Shown: positions 45,401 to 57,910 of the stretch, piece by piece
How the letters are laid out: each line of letters opens with the position of its first letter
How positions within the stretch are numbered: position 1 is the first letter of the stretch
Source: Romanomermis culicivorax
Taxonomy: Eukaryota > Nematoda > Enoplea > Mermithida > Mermithidae
Assembly (NCBI GenBank): GCA_963922205.1
Contig: CAWUHX010000034.1
Coordinates: 62,001 to 126,000 of the forward strand
Direction: 5' to 3'
Length of the DNA: 64,000 nucleotides
The notes under the pieces: model-generated
Database searches by the model: none
What the model saw: only the letters and a program-made list of their open reading frames with translations
Told to the model about the DNA's origin: nothing
Translations under genes and position numbers: made by a program

Positions 45401-45913
45401 TTATAATTTGTGTTTTTTCTGTTTCCTGTTGGCAGGATTCTTTTTTTGTTGCTCCCGTTGCTCTTTTGTCAGATCGTCTGTCCAAATCGTGGGGGGCTTT
45501 CTGGCTTGATTGAATGTCTTCAAGTTTTTCAAAAAGCCAGCAATTTTTACCTTGGCTTCCATAGTTTTGAAATCAACTTTCACCATAGGCAGTGCCTTTT
45601 CACCAAATTTTTTGTTTGGGTAACATTTTGACCAGCTGATCGAAGTACCATCTGCCATAACTTGTGGCACCGCCATTTTTTGTTTGAAAAATTTCTTGAT
45701 TTGTGTTGCACGAACTGCCACGTTAAACAAATCCAATGGAAAAATGTCTGTAGGAAAATTATAAATCCATATTGCAGTTTTTCGAACAATACGATCAATA
45801 ATCTCCACTCGATTTTCTAACTTTTTGAAACGTTTTTCAAGATTTTCTTGATCATCTCCAAGTTTTTGGGTATGATCTTGATCTAACCTTCTTTTCAAAT
45901 TTGTGCGCTCCAT
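45401..45913 (-). CDS. LINE ORF1 protein, coiled coil plus RRM-like part
   Basis: An uninterrupted 170-codon frame starts MERTNLKRRLDQDHTQKLG, followed by a heptad helix (LEKRFKKLENRVEIIDRIVR). A globular part holds WIYNFPTDIFPLDLFNVAV and VKVDFKTMEAKVKIAGFLKN, in the style of the RRM of L1 ORF1 proteins, and the end is very basic (REQQKKNPANRKQKKHKL). The protein would trimerise through the coil and coat the element's RNA. It is short compared with mammalian L1 ORF1 but similar to other invertebrate L1/Tx1 copies. It lies about 0.35 kb before ORF2. No lesion is visible, so it could still be made if transcribed. Confidence 0.7.
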   Translation of the reverse strand: MERTNLKRRLDQDHTQKLGDDQENLEKRFKKLENRVEIIDRIVRKTAIWIYNFPTDIFPLDLFNVAVRATQIKKFFKQKMAVPQVMADGTSISWSKCYPNKKFGEKALPMVKVDFKTMEAKVKIAGFLKNLKTFNQARKPPTIWTDDLTKEQREQQKKNPANRKQKKHKL

Positions 45914-46379
45914 AATCGAATTTAAATCGTAACCTTTCTAATAAATGTTATATAATATGGTTTAAAACTTGCGGCCAAATAGTGACCAATATAGAGAAAG
46001 AAAAAACTCTGCCCAATATGCAATTTACAGGCAAACAATGACTAAAAACATGCAAATTTTTATAGAAGAATAAGCGATAAACAACAAATGACTGACCGCT
46101 GGAAAATGTTTTCAATCCAATGCAAATTTCAAGTCAGTATTTTAAAATGTGGTTTACAGATTGTAGTTTACACTCTGATGTTTGCTAACTATGTGTTATT
46201 CATAAATGCAGATAAATGGGGGGCAGGGTCAGGGAAATCCTCCTACCTGAGACTCTGGACGGTTGAGCCAGATTTTGTGATCAAACAAAAAGCTTATTGT
46301 TGCATGTAGTAAAACAACCAACTTCTGGAATTGGTCACTAATTTCTGGAACAGTAAATGAATCAACATTATGTTCAAAC

Positions 46380-46600
46380 TCAAGATCTGAAAAATTTTAG
46401 GATGGGATTTTAACTCACTCCAAACGCATCCTTGAGAGCAGGATTTTCATGATGACAGACAGGATTGAAGTCCAACAAGTGAGTATAACCATAGTTTGGT
46501 TGAATTCTTTCAGGTAAATTCTACCATGGACCAAGCATAATAGATGCACCATCCAATGTTAACATAACTATCTGTTGCTTTTTGACGCCAATATTTTCCA
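46380..46600 (-). pseudogene. Possible hAT-like transposase fragment
   Basis: One minus-strand frame reads QQIVMLTLDGASIMLGPW, a stop, then NLPERIQPNYGYTHLLDFNP and CHHENPALKDAFGV. The D-G-A-S-[IV]-M-x-G pattern followed by a conserved H-rich block resembles the middle of hAT-related transposases. Short and degenerate; I give it little weight. Confidence 0.25.
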
Positions 46601-48821
46601 GCTGTTGTTTCTGCATCACAGTATTCACGCCATGATGTTCTTTGCTGGATTTTGAAGATGGTCAAATATAAAAGTAAATATTTATTGGTGTTAAAATCAG
46701 TTGATTTCTCAACATGCAAGCAGAATGCTGGGCAATTTTTGAATTTGTGCATGGCGTTCAGTTGATAATTTATAAGCAAATGGTGTTCAGTTCATAATTT
46801 ATATAACTATCAGTTACATCATTCCAATTTTGAAATCCTCCCAATATGCAAATTTGATAATGAATGCAGATAATCGGTTTTATTGATGCACATTTCCATT
46901 TGCATAGCTGCTGGTACATTCAATATGAGTCCTTTTGTTTCAGATTCTGAATTCAGGTTTGCATTGTTTGTTGCTTTTATCAATATTTTCATTGAGGAGC
47001 AATTAATGAATTTTCCCTGTGTTTCTTACTCCTAGCATGTCCCTAAAATGTTTTTTTTAATTTCATTGAGACAATAATTTTCCTAAAGCCCAGTCATTCT
47101 TTCCACTGGAAAGATTCATTTCACAAATTAGACATTCAACTTCATCATCTGAATGGTCAGCAGGACCATTGAAAATGCGGAAAAAATCATCAATTTTCAA
47201 ACTTTGCCTTACTGCAGCTGTGTGAATTGGTTTTAGACAGAATCAGTGATTTTATAAAACTTAACGAATGAAACTACCTGAAATATTCCATTTTGAGATA
47301 TTGTTTATTTTCAACTTACCATACTGTAACTTCAACCTCTCTGAAATCATGTCCTAATCAAAATTTGATCAATTTCTAATCATGGATCAGTTCTCAGAAC
47401 ATTAATAATACCATCTGTCTATGCTTGATGATGAAATACACTGAGTAAGAAAAACTTCAATATGAAATTGGCTCGAAAATAAGTTATTGAATATAGTTTG
47501 TATGCTGGCAGGGTGCAAGATGCAGAGACCATGGCTTCTGCTTTGTATAATGCATATCTCATTATACAAAGCAGAAGTCAAAGACACAAGTTTTGAAATA
47601 GTCAATGTGTACATGTAAGATATTGGGAAGTTTTGCTTGGATTTGAAAAAAACAGAGAGGAAGTGAGTACAGGGTATGGGGGACATTCATTGGCGTGCAG
47701 TGTTCTAATGAAATCCTACCCACCAAATGTTCCCCTGGTTATCAGGGTGCCATCAAAAATTTTCTTTCCAAAATGCAACAACTTGGATATCACTCCAAAG
47801 TCCTTGCAACAAGCACAATTTTTATGCTGAAAATCATAACAACATGTAATGCTTCAATACATCTTCTAATCAAGTTTTGTGAATTTAAAAAAAAGCAAAA
47901 TCACTAATAATGCCTACATGCACACATACATTGAAATAATGAGATTATGGTACTTTGTGTCAGGTTTTTGATCTGATGGACGGACATTCTTATACAGCAA
48001 ACATTGTACTAATATTAGATGACCAGGTGAGGGGGGAGGACATGTGGCTGGGAATCAGTCCAGATTTGAATCCCACTGGGAGAAATTGTTAAAATCCAGT
48101 GGAATGTTTGATGCATCTGGAGATTGGTCAAGGATGTTACTGGACGAAAATATTTCCAAAAAATTTGCCTCTCATTTTGACTGAATCAGAATATGATGTT
48201 TCACTTCTTCAAAACTCTTTCTGTTCATTGTCAAAATGTTTTATACAGGTTAGGAAGGCAAATGGTGGTGAAACTGATTATTGATTTATCTAAACTCATG
48301 TTTTTTTGTTGATTTCTGGGTAGCTTCTGTTCTTAACCTACAAATTGAGGCAGGTTCAGTATTTCCAATTGGAAAATAATTCACAAAATGGGAGAATTGA
48401 ATTCTCTACACATAAGTATATGATATTTATTTGTTGCTTATACCCATACACCTGCAGGGGTGTCTCCAATCATCATGCAACACCCTACATGCTCATCTCC
48501 ACTCATATTGTCATTATCTTGAAAGGCTTCTAAATCATAATAGAAGATGAGTGCAATAGTGCTAAAATATAGTCAATAGTAATTGACAATTTGGAGCATA
48601 TATAACTATTATGGGGACAACTTTTTTGGAATGTTTTGATGACATTTGACTCTTTCCAATTTTCATTCTTCTTTAATGCCTGGACTTGACTAAATGCACA
48701 TTCATCCCCATTAGCTTGATACTAAGCTCCACCCACTACCATAGCTGTTAGCTAGAAAAAACCCTTCTTTCTCATTTGTTCATTTATGCTTACACTGTTA
48801 GCTTTTCTATTTTGAGTCAAG
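46601..48821. other. Non-coding stretch
   Basis: No gene recognised. At 47535-47575 TTTGTATAATG and CATTATACAAA form a short hairpin (CTTCTGCTTTGTATAATG... inverted at 47561-47578). Confidence 0.4.
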
Positions 48822-49570
48822 ATGCCTTTACCTATGATTTGTAATAGAGCCTCCATACCTTCCCTTAGTTCTCTCTGCTCTAGCAAGCAGTGTGCCTCTA
48901 ATCGGTCATCTCATCGTACTTCAATTGGATGTTCAAGAAAGTCTGATAGCTGCTATCATCATAGTCAGTGCAGCAACAGTAATTTTGGCCAAAAATCATG
49001 TCGTACATCGTCATCTTCTTCATCATCTTCTTCACCTTCAAATTCATAAAGTAGATCGAGATCACCCATTCATACAATAATATACCAATTCCTAATTGTC
49101 CCATGGCCTTATCACCCCTAATGGATGAGGACATCAAGTCCTACATTGAAAGAGACAAAAAATGGCTGATTAAAAAAGATGACCATTGTCAAATTTTTCA
49201 CCAACGACCCTAGAGTGTGGCTTCCCCCTCATGGCACTTTTCAATGAGAAGGAACGCTGGTCCTTTGAACCAAAATTCATGATGAATGCTGTTAAACACA
49301 GTTTACATCAGCTCAGCTATATTCTACAGAATGTAGTTACGAAATTCTGCAAGGTTTGGGCATCAAATCCCACCTGCTCCCCGGGATTTCGAGCAGTTCA
49401 ATCCCTACTGAGGAGGCCAACAGTCAGAAGATGGATGCAAGAATTATGCTTTGCCCTCCTCCACTTTTCAGGAAATTGTGCAACAACTTAGCAGCACACT
49501 CTGGGGCCAAGACCCCTGTAACAGATCCTTATTTGGAAAATGAAGAGATCATGGCAGTAGTGCTGTAAAA
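48822..49570 (+). pseudogene. Unidentified decayed coding tract
   Basis: Plus-strand frames alternate: a Ser/Cys-rich 75-codon block (48822-49049) overlaps a hydrophobic frame (LIGHLIVLQLDVQESLIAAI), then about 49112 [20 protein letters not shown], then 49186-49491 [20 protein letters not shown]. The last block has the look of a globular protein. No family recognised. Together with 50150-51290 it may be one old gene or element. Confidence 0.3.
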
Positions 49571-50149
49571 GGTAGAATTTACAATAGAATATGTGTTGGC
49601 ATTGGTGATCATTTTAGCTCCATAGTGATATTTGGTACCAATGATAACACTCAGGTATCGATATAGGAGTAGTAATCATAAAGTTTTGTTCCATGCTATC
49701 AGCTTTGAGATTGAATTTTTGCACAAAGATGTGGGTTCTTCAATTAAGTACAAAATGTATATGTATGTATACAGTCTAATTAATTCCTTCCTTCTGAGGT
49801 GTTTTCCTCTTTGATAATCTGAATCCAAAAATATTAACTAAAAATTTAGAGTTTTTACCGTGTCTGACTGTGTATCAGGGCCCTGACCTCAACATATTAG
49901 GTTTATTTGGTCAGCAACACGAGTTATATTAGTATAAATCGGTTGATATGACAGTTATTTTGGCAGGATTAGTAATATATTATATGTTAGGTTGCTAGTA
50001 ATAGTAATTGCCGAAGCAATATAGTAGTAGTCTTCTAGAAGTCTTGTAATTGTAAACGAGAAAAACAAATGTGTTGATATTATAGATATAACTTGTACTT
50101 ATGAAAATGGAACTAGATCTTTGATACAGGCCCGACTTAGGGAACCAGA

Positions 50150-51290
50150 GGCACAGGCATTTCAATACTGATGCCATTGTGGTTGGTGCCTTGGAATCAT
50201 GGGATGATTTCAATGACAAAGCTGTGCACCATCTGGGCATATCTCATAGATACCTAAAGCTTATCAAAAAATTAATCATCAGAGACCATATAACATTCCA
50301 AGAACATCCATTGGCGACATGTCCCAATCTGATCACAATGTCTATTTACTTTTTTTAAATGATTTTATTGGTATTTATTTTAACTTTGATTCTTGTTTAT
50401 TCTGCTTTTTAACTCTTTCCGTCTTTGTATTTTCCAGCCACTAGTCTGGTTTTTATCCAAAGTTTCCTTTATAGAACCTAATTTTTATCAGTTTTATTTG
50501 AAAACTTTTGTGTCTTAATTTTTTTGGCAATCGGGCAACACTTCGAGGAACTCAAACATCTGATCAATATATTGGATTCAGGCAAATCAGCACTCTCTTC
50601 GCTGAGGATGTTCCTCAATTCCTGCAGTTTTTATTGGCTGCAATATTCAAAAAACCAAGCTATGTTCACCCCAAACACGAAAATGCACCCATGCCAGAAT
50701 ATTTTCCCAATGAGAAACAAGGCAACACCAAACCAATGGACTTCAAGACAATGGTTTGCCATCTGATGATAAACAAAATGCCGTCAAAAAACGACTTTGT
50801 ACACTTTTGGCTGCTTCAGGATTCCCAAATCAGGTTCCTGGAAAGTTGGGAAGATTTTTGCAGCACTAATTGATATCCTGGCAAAGTGTTTCTGACCTCT
50901 ATCATCTCTTGTTGATGCCCAATTTCTATGTTCCATCCTGTGTTAAAAAAATTTCCGTAGTGTTTGGTGTTGTAGATGCATTGGACAAAGCCTGAATCAC
51001 TGAGTTTTTATCTAATTGGGAAAAAGCCATTGATTGGCTGCAAATCAGTCTGAAATTCTACAGAAATTGAAATTTCACCATAAGATCACCAATTGACGAT
51101 ACTCTAGATCAAAATCAGGCCATAGCGGGCACCCTATCATCTCAATCTAAAATGCTTCAAAATTGTTTTTTCGTCGATTTATTCAAAGAAGTCCGTCAAA
51201 CTAGTGATACAGGCCATACTTTTCTGGCCAAAGTTGGTGTCTATCTGAATGAGATGAGGAGAAATGTTTGGCCATCGCCCTAGCCAATCA
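50150..51290 (+). pseudogene. Unidentified decayed coding tract
   Basis: Coding-like pieces on the plus strand: 50160-50357 (NTDAIVVGALESWDDFNDKA then LGISHRYLKLIKKLIIRDHI), 50508-50873 open for 121 codons (RQISTLFAEDVPQFLQFLLA; APMPEYFPNEKQGNTKPMDF), and about 50830-51285 in another frame with three stops (LISWQSVSDLYHLLLMPNFY; CFFVDLFKEVRQTSDTGHTF). The segments follow each other with a T-rich gap at 50340-50520 that could be an intron or insertion. No family recognised. Confidence 0.33.
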
Positions 51291-54200
51291 TAAATTCTGC
51301 ATATTGAGATTTTTTATGATAAAATCAAGAAAATGATATTCCATTTGTATTTTATATAGTTTTTCAAGATGTTAAATTCTAGATAAAGAGTAGTAGTATT
51401 GGTAAGCAGGCATCGATTGTAGGTGAAGTCCACATATCTTTTATCATGGAGCAAAAATCATTTATTTTGCTGATAATAAATTTGCTGTCACTTATATTCT
51501 AAAATCAGTGAAATTAAATTACAATTAGCAACAATAATCTGCCGTCTTATGATTGAACAAATTTCTGGCATCAGAGTTCTTCTAAAAACCTTCAGATGAA
51601 ATTGTATATTCTGGATTCAAATAATTGATCTTGTGCCTAAAACAGTTGTCACTGATTGTGGCATGAGGTTGGTATTCAAAATCTACCCTGTCATTTGTAT
51701 TTGAGCCAAACTATAATAAATTCACAACTGAAAGTTTTCGACTCTAAGTGAAAATATTAACCTTCCAAATCTTTTACAGATTTTGTTCCATCCATGCACT
51801 ATATTTTTGTCTTTTCCCACAAATTTTGAGCTGTAACATTTGTAACATATACTGATTTTCTTAACCTAGTTTATACTCACTTTTTCCACTCTAATCTTTC
51901 CTGTTAGTGAACTACGGCCTTATAGATTGTTTGACAGTCCGTACATTGATTAATTTACAACCCTTGTAGTACCAATCAAGGCAAATTAATTCATTGCAGT
52001 TGAAGTATAAACCCATTTTTTGTTTTACCTGTGATGCATGCTTGTATTTGATCTGTTTCCATGAATGGCCTGATCTCATGTCCATGAGTTTGTTCCTATA
52101 GCTGAAGTGAGTGTCTTTGAAATGTGGATTTGCCTCAACAATAAATTTTATACTCACCACATATTACAGAATATTTCATCATGGCTCATTGAGTCCAAAA
52201 CTTTAACAACTTTCTGTGCAAAAATATAACTCAATTTTAGGGTGCATATCTCACTTATTCTATTTATTTTATAGCCTTTTGAAAATTTTTAAATAAATGC
52301 ACCAAATTCATCTTTTTCATTGAATTTTGGTTTCATTTATAAAATTATATTTTTGAATTTGTGAATCTCCAAGAGGATAGTCGCCAACCTATCAGAAAAT
52401 ATGAAATTATTGAGAATATTTCAGCACGTCATTGTGCATATTATATCCTTTTAATGTGTTGTAAATATTTGATTGTATTGTTGTAAATATCTTATTGTAT
52501 TGTAAATATTTCATTGCTTTATTGCATGTTTTTGAGAATATTGTATTTTTTTGTGCTGTTGTCGCAGGTTTCGTATTCTGTATATATTTGCTTCCTCATC
52601 TCTTCTTCTATCCAGGAGCACATTGTTTTCCTATTCTTTACAATTAATTGATGGCAATTATGGGCGCAACATACCAATTATTTCTTCACTTTTGATCACT
52701 TTTTCACGAATGATTGCTATTATATGTAGCAAAGATTCAAAATGAAAGGGTTACAGTGAGGTCTTGATTTTAACATTATGTACAACCCAAAAATTTTGTT
52801 ATCTTTGCAACTGTTAAAAACAATAAAAATTTTATGCCTGATAATCTATGGACTATTATGCATAAAAATTTGACAGGTATGGTCATAACAAAGAATCAAA
52901 TTCAGCTCATATCATACATTCAACACCAGAAAAAGGTAAACCTTTATCTATTTATCCTATCAATTTATACTGGAAGCTGTCAGAGGCATCAATAATTAGT
53001 CCTAAAATAGAGAAACTACAAACATTTTTATATTTTCTTCACATTTATTATGTTTCCTTTGTCATTTCTAGCCATTCCTAAACACTCAAACATTTGCGCA
53101 CAGGCACTTAAATGTCAATTTTAATTAAAATTTAACTGATGTGGTGTGAATGGTACTGTCAGAGTACCACGAGGGATTCTAATTTCTGTGACCTCCAAAT
53201 CTTAAAACCTCAAAAAGACCTATGATTGAAGCCTTCAACTGTTTTAGCTAACAATAAGCAAATTAAAATCCTTCTACTTACATTTCCAGAAAATACAGGG
53301 TTTAATGGTGTTAATTCTGTCTTCAATAATATGCAATGCTGCCAATTCTGTGCATCTGATAGAGTACATCTCAGATTATTTCCCAACATTTGTTTAATAA
53401 CCTCTATATTTTATAAACTAATTCATCTGGCATACTTTCAAGTTGTAGTGGCAGTTTTCAGTCATATCAATCCGACAAAAAAAATTTTTTTGTAGATTTC
53501 TAAGCAGAAGTCCCAATAATTTGTGAGATATTTTTCCTGCAATAGAAAAGTCGATCTGTACAGCAGCAATTACTTCAACACAAACACTGTTTCTAAAAAT
53601 TTCAGGAGGGGTGTTGAACACTGAATTATCTTCCAAAGTTTTCAACAAATCATTAGGATGGCACAAACTGTCAAGTGCAATCCAGGTTACCAGCTATTAT
53701 AACGTAAATCAGATAATGATTACTAAACTTGTTTGTGCAAAATTATGCTCCCAAAGTCCAACTAATTTTCCCTGAATATTTTGACTACTTCTTATCAGTA
53801 ATGACCTGTCGTATTTTGACCACCACTTGTTTTGGCTAGGTTTTTAACTTGTTTTACTTCGTGTATATATAGCATGAGGTTATATGAATTGGGATATTTT
53901 TTTGATGTTAGTTATAGTTGTTTGTTGTTGATTGGTCCCTTGACATTCAACATTTCACTAATACTTTTATATTATTATGTTGTCCTTAATTTTTAATGCT
54001 TACAATAAACACTGTTTAATGTTGTCAGTTGCTAGTAAGTCATTAGTCTTTTTTTACAAGCTAAGTACTGTGTGCTTTGGTGTTTCTGTTGTAGTGTGTT
54101 TCTGCCGATTTTTCAGGATTTTTTAATAGTTTGTCAAATTCCTAAAAACGTCCGCTAGTACAACAGGTCGACCATGCCCAACTTGGCTCAGCACGATGGT

Positions 54201-54395
54201 TACTGTAGAAGATCGATTTTGTGAATTAGTCAGTGAATTTTGGTGTGTCTGGTCTTATTATTCTTATTTTCCCCTCAACATTAGCCATTGTATTCTTCAT
54301 AATAGTAAGTCGAAACGTTTTTGGAAGGGGTGATTCATAGGTAAGTTTTATAAATAAATATTTAGTTAGAAAATAGTTCTATTTGTGTACTAAGT
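51291..54395. other. Non-coding stretch
   Basis: AT-rich with chance ORFs only. At 52440-52530 the phrase TGTAAATAT-TT-ATTGTATTG recurs three or four times, a short degenerate tandem repeat. Confidence 0.4.
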
Positions 54396-54901
54396 GTGTG
54401 TCTCCTTGTCTGGCTAGTTTTAGTCAGGCATTCTAGGGTAAGCAGTATTCTTTTAATGGACTTCTCGCCCCTGAGTGAGGAGTTATTCCAGGGTTTAGGG
54501 CAGGTGCAGGGTAGCACTGGCATCAAGTTTGATCCCTGGCTATCTCTCATGCATAATAAATCCCCTTATGGATTTACTATTCTTCCTCCAACCCCATGGA
54601 TCAAGGAGGCAAGAAACCAGTCAGAGAGCCGCCCAAAAACCAATCAATTTTTTAAAATACAACATTTCTGATTGAGGAGTTGAGAAGTTTTAGTGTGACC
54701 AGCCGGGCATATTTGAACAGCTGACAGATTCTCTTGATTGCTGGGCAAATTTACTGTCATTTTTTGTATTGAGCTGAATTTTGTTTTTTTTTTCTTCAAA
54801 ATCTCGGATTTAATTTCTTTGTCTTAATTGAATTGGGCTTCATTGGAAATCAAAAGGTTTCTTGTTATTTGTTTAATTAAAACCTGGAATTTTAATTCAT
54901 T

Positions 54902-55960
54902 GTGCTTGAACTGATTCGTTTTGTTGTCAAGAATTCATTAATTTCTTTTTATCTATTGTCAATCAGAGTCTCGGATATTTATTCTGTGGATTGTATTGAA
55001 TATGGGTCAAATCGAGTGAAAAATTTGGAACTAGTGAATACACGTCTTTTAGACATTGTTGAAAAAGCAAAAGCAGATTTTGAATGTTTCAGTCATACTG
55101 GGTCACAGACTTAGCCTAAAACTATGTCTGGTAAAGATGATGCTAAGGATAAAGCTTTGGGAAATGCTGCAAAAAAGGCTATGGAGGAAGCCACTAAGCC
55201 TGTCAAAGACATGCATGAAAATTTGAAATTGTCAGTTGAAGAAACAGAAGGCAATAATGAAGCTCTTATGACATGCACAAAATTGCTTAGTTGGAAACAA
55301 ATATGATTGATTCAGCACTTGTTATATTGCATGACCTTAAGAGAAATTTGCATATTGTGACTTTTGAGGCAATAGTTGAAGGGTTTGAGGAACTTTATCC
55401 TGATGACTGAAAACAAAAAAGGTTGGATCAGTTACAGAGTACATTGATAAGCTCTGAAAATTGGATAGATCAGCGTATTCCATATTGGTAGATGGAGCAT
55501 GTGACCAAATTTTGAAACCCATATTTGTTACCAGTGTGAGATAAAATATTTAATAGGGTGTAAAATATCAAAACTTTGTTACTTTGAATAAAGCAGCCAG
55601 GTATACTGCATCCCAAATATTTAGGGATGATGCAAATATGAGTTCTGCTTCGACTATTGGCATGAATTCTAAGTCAGATGTGGACAAAAAGTTTCTGACT
55701 TGCAAAGCAAATTGAAATACTAGAAGGCATGTTGAAAATGGCCATTGATGGTCTAACCAAGCAACAACAATACAGTGAGCTGCTGAAACCATTCATTTTC
55801 AAAAGAATCACATTTGTACAACTGCTCACATATAACCAAGAAAGAGCCAAAACCCATCAATGACATGTTTTGTTTGGACTGGGGTCACACAGTAGAAAAC
55901 CATGCCATCATTGTTCAGTAAGTGGTCACCAACCAGGCTGCCCCATGGTGTTTTTTTGTT
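54902..55960 (+). pseudogene. Gag-like decayed coding tract with Cys/His cluster
   Basis: Frame 54902-55306 is open except for a TAG at 55112-55114 and codes VKNLELVNTRLLDIVEKAKA and then a Lys/Ala/Glu-rich helix (DKALGNAAKKAMEEATKPVK). After a frame change the reading continues to about 55480 (LVILHDLKRNLHIVTFEAIV). Near 55700 comes a possible coiled coil (IEILEGMLKMAIDGLTKQQQ), and at about 55890-55950 a KPCHHCSVSGHQPGC cluster, close to a C-x2-C-x4-H-x4-C knuckle but one residue short. Helical domain, coil and Cys/His cluster in that order suit a Gag-like ORF of a retroelement; the class is unknown. It ends directly before the hAT remnant. Confidence 0.35.
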
Positions 55961-55976
55961 TGTATTAGTTTAGATC

Positions 55977-56594
55977 TTGACGAAGCTCCATCAGTTTGTG
56001 GTGAGCAGGAGCTGGAAGTCAAAAGCAAAATGTACAATTTGTGGAACAAAAATCAGTAGGGGTGGTGCATCAGCCAAAGGTATGACCACAAGCAATATGT
56101 TAGGCCATATGAAGAGCAAACACAAAACAATCGATATTAGTGGCAAAGAAAAGAAAGCAAACAGCGAGTCAGAAAAAGTAGTGGTTATCAATTTAGTGAG
56201 TTTTTTTTTTATTTCTAGGAATCAAAAAAATTTACATTTTGAATGATGAAGACGCAGACGAATCACCGCTGAAGCAATCTAAGATAGATGACTTATTTCA
56301 AAATGGACAAAAATATTCTGGTAAGTGAAGTTCCCAAAGCAGTGTAAAAAGATTTTACCCAAAAAATTACTTATTGCAGGTTGTAACCCAGAGCAATTTG
56401 CTATGAAACATGAATTACTCGAACTGATCATTAATGCTGACTTGCCATTTTTACTAGTTGAAAATGAAAGTTTCAAAAAGTTTGTTTCACGTTTAAATCC
56501 ACGATTTGTAGTACCTTCTGCCAAATATGTGCGAACGAACGAAAAGGTCAAAAAGGGCAAAATCGAGTATTTTTTCACAGAAGGGCAAAAATGA
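55977..56594 (+). pseudogene. hAT transposase N-terminal part: BED zinc finger and following domain
   Basis: The first block codes SWKSKAKCTICGTKISRGGA and NMLGHMKSKH, a BED finger (C-x2-C, H-x4-H). An acidic segment follows after a T-run (DEDADESPLKQSKIDDLFQN, 56242-56320) up to a donor-like CTG/GTAAGT. After TTATTGCAG the next block, about 56379-56592, reads EQFAMKHELLELIINADLPF, LLVENESFKKFVSRLNPRFV and VPSAKYVR, the standard hAT block P-F-x-x-V-E-x-x-x-F-x-x-x-[LV]-x-x-L-N-P-x-[YF]-x-x-P-S. The join between the first two blocks does not keep frame, and the catalytic core is missing, so this is a remnant. It is unrelated in position to the hAT tail at 29369. Confidence 0.75.
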
Positions 56595-56904
56595 GAGATT
56601 GTTTCCTAATCAAAAAAAAAATTCAGCACTTTCCTAAAAGAGTTCTTTAAAAATTTATAGTTTCCTTACTCCTTCTACGAAATTTATAAAAGTTCAATAT
56701 TGAATTTTGGAATAGATATTTTTTAAATAATAAATTTCTAGAACTGATGATTTTTGAACAGAAAATCTGAATGTTGACACGAAAAAAAATTCCTGGTGCT
56801 TGGCTTGGATGGAAAAGTTTATGTTTGCCATCATAGAGGCTCCTTGAGTGGATTTATCATATAATTCGTAATTTCATAGTGATTATGCTCCAGGATATTT
56901 GTCA

Positions 56905-56965
56905 GTTTCAGACTTTTAGAACCTAATTTTCTGAGTTTTAATGAGAAAATGAAGAGGTAACGTGA
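56905..56965 (+). repeat. Short copy of the 12010-12170 repeat module
   Basis: Shares AACCTAATTTTCTGAGTTTT and GAGAAAATGAAGAGG with 12125-12165 and 59965-60015. Confidence 0.6.
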
Positions 56966-57619
56966 GGAAATAACATGGACTTTCTTTACATCCCACGATT
57001 TCGAGTACTTATAAGCAAGTATAGGGTAGTGTATAAGGTCTCATACTGCATTAGGTATAACATTAGCTTATACAAGGATACGCCAATCTTATGTGGACCA
57101 TGGTAGCACATATGGTTTATATAGACCAATAATTTTTTTTTTGATAAAAATTTTGTGTGTATTATTTTATAGGATGGGCTTTGTAAAGGTTGATAAATAA
57201 ACAAACTGTTAATGATAGAAAAAAACTGTTAATGATAGAAAAAATTATTCTATGAAAAAGTGACGTCTATATAGATCGCTTCAGGTAGTTTTCTACACAC
57301 AAAAAACAAGTATCTAATTAATGAAAGACGTCATTATGGAAAAGGCTGTAGCACATTTTTTAATTCTCTGCTTGCTATCAGTAAATTTCAGGATATTTTT
57401 TGTGGTAAGACATAAAATGGTACAGGGTATATGATAAGATGGTCATAAGATCAACATATATCTTATGATTACCTGTATAACATAGGATCCTCGTACATTA
57501 TCATAAGGTCAATATAGATCTTATGATTTCCTGTATAACATAAGATGTTATACCGGTAATGTTATACATTACAATGCTATAATGTTGTGCAAAGAAGTAA
57601 CCTTAGATGTTTCATTAAC

Positions 57620-57910
57620 AGTATCATGCACTGTAAAAAAGGTTCATGGGTTCACTCATGTATGGCAAGTGTGTTGGGGTAACTCAGAGTAATTGAATTA
57701 GTTGAATAATTACTGATTTTTAAGTAGATTCGAATTGAAAGTTTTGAGTTGTCATTAACAAGTTTGAAGTTACTTCAAATACAAAAAATGATCATTTTTC
57801 TGAATTGTAACAATTCGAATTTTCTAAGTTGCACCAATGACTGATGGGCATGTTTATTTCGCTCCTCTAGTAGCAATTATGAGGTAATACTGCGTTTACT
57901 GTAGTACGAC
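57620..57910 (-). repeat. Inverted copy of the 12840-13136 repeat module
   Basis: The reverse complement matches 12840-13136: CACTGTAAAAAAG, GGGGTAACTCAGAGTAATTG and GCACCAATGA have counterparts in order. Confidence 0.6.

Larger units (their letters stand above)
41120..46000 (-). mobile_element. L1/Tx1-like LINE retrotransposon, nearly complete, lightly damaged
   Basis: On the minus strand: ORF1 (45913-45401), then ORF2 with an apurinic-type endonuclease (about 45060-44450), reverse transcriptase (about 44070-42700) and a long C-terminal region (to 41321). The 3' end appears on the plus strand as T-runs around 41139-41172, consistent with an A-rich tail. Two ORFs and an APE endonuclease place it in the L1 group; the Tx1-like subclade is a guess from the C-terminal sequence. 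Four or five lesions separate ORF2 into pieces, so the copy is inactive but young compared with its neighbours. Confidence 0.85.

Noticed and set aside
48030-48090. B-box-like word GATTTGAATCC suggesting a tRNA or SINE
   Set aside because: No A box at a suitable distance upstream and no cloverleaf could be drawn.
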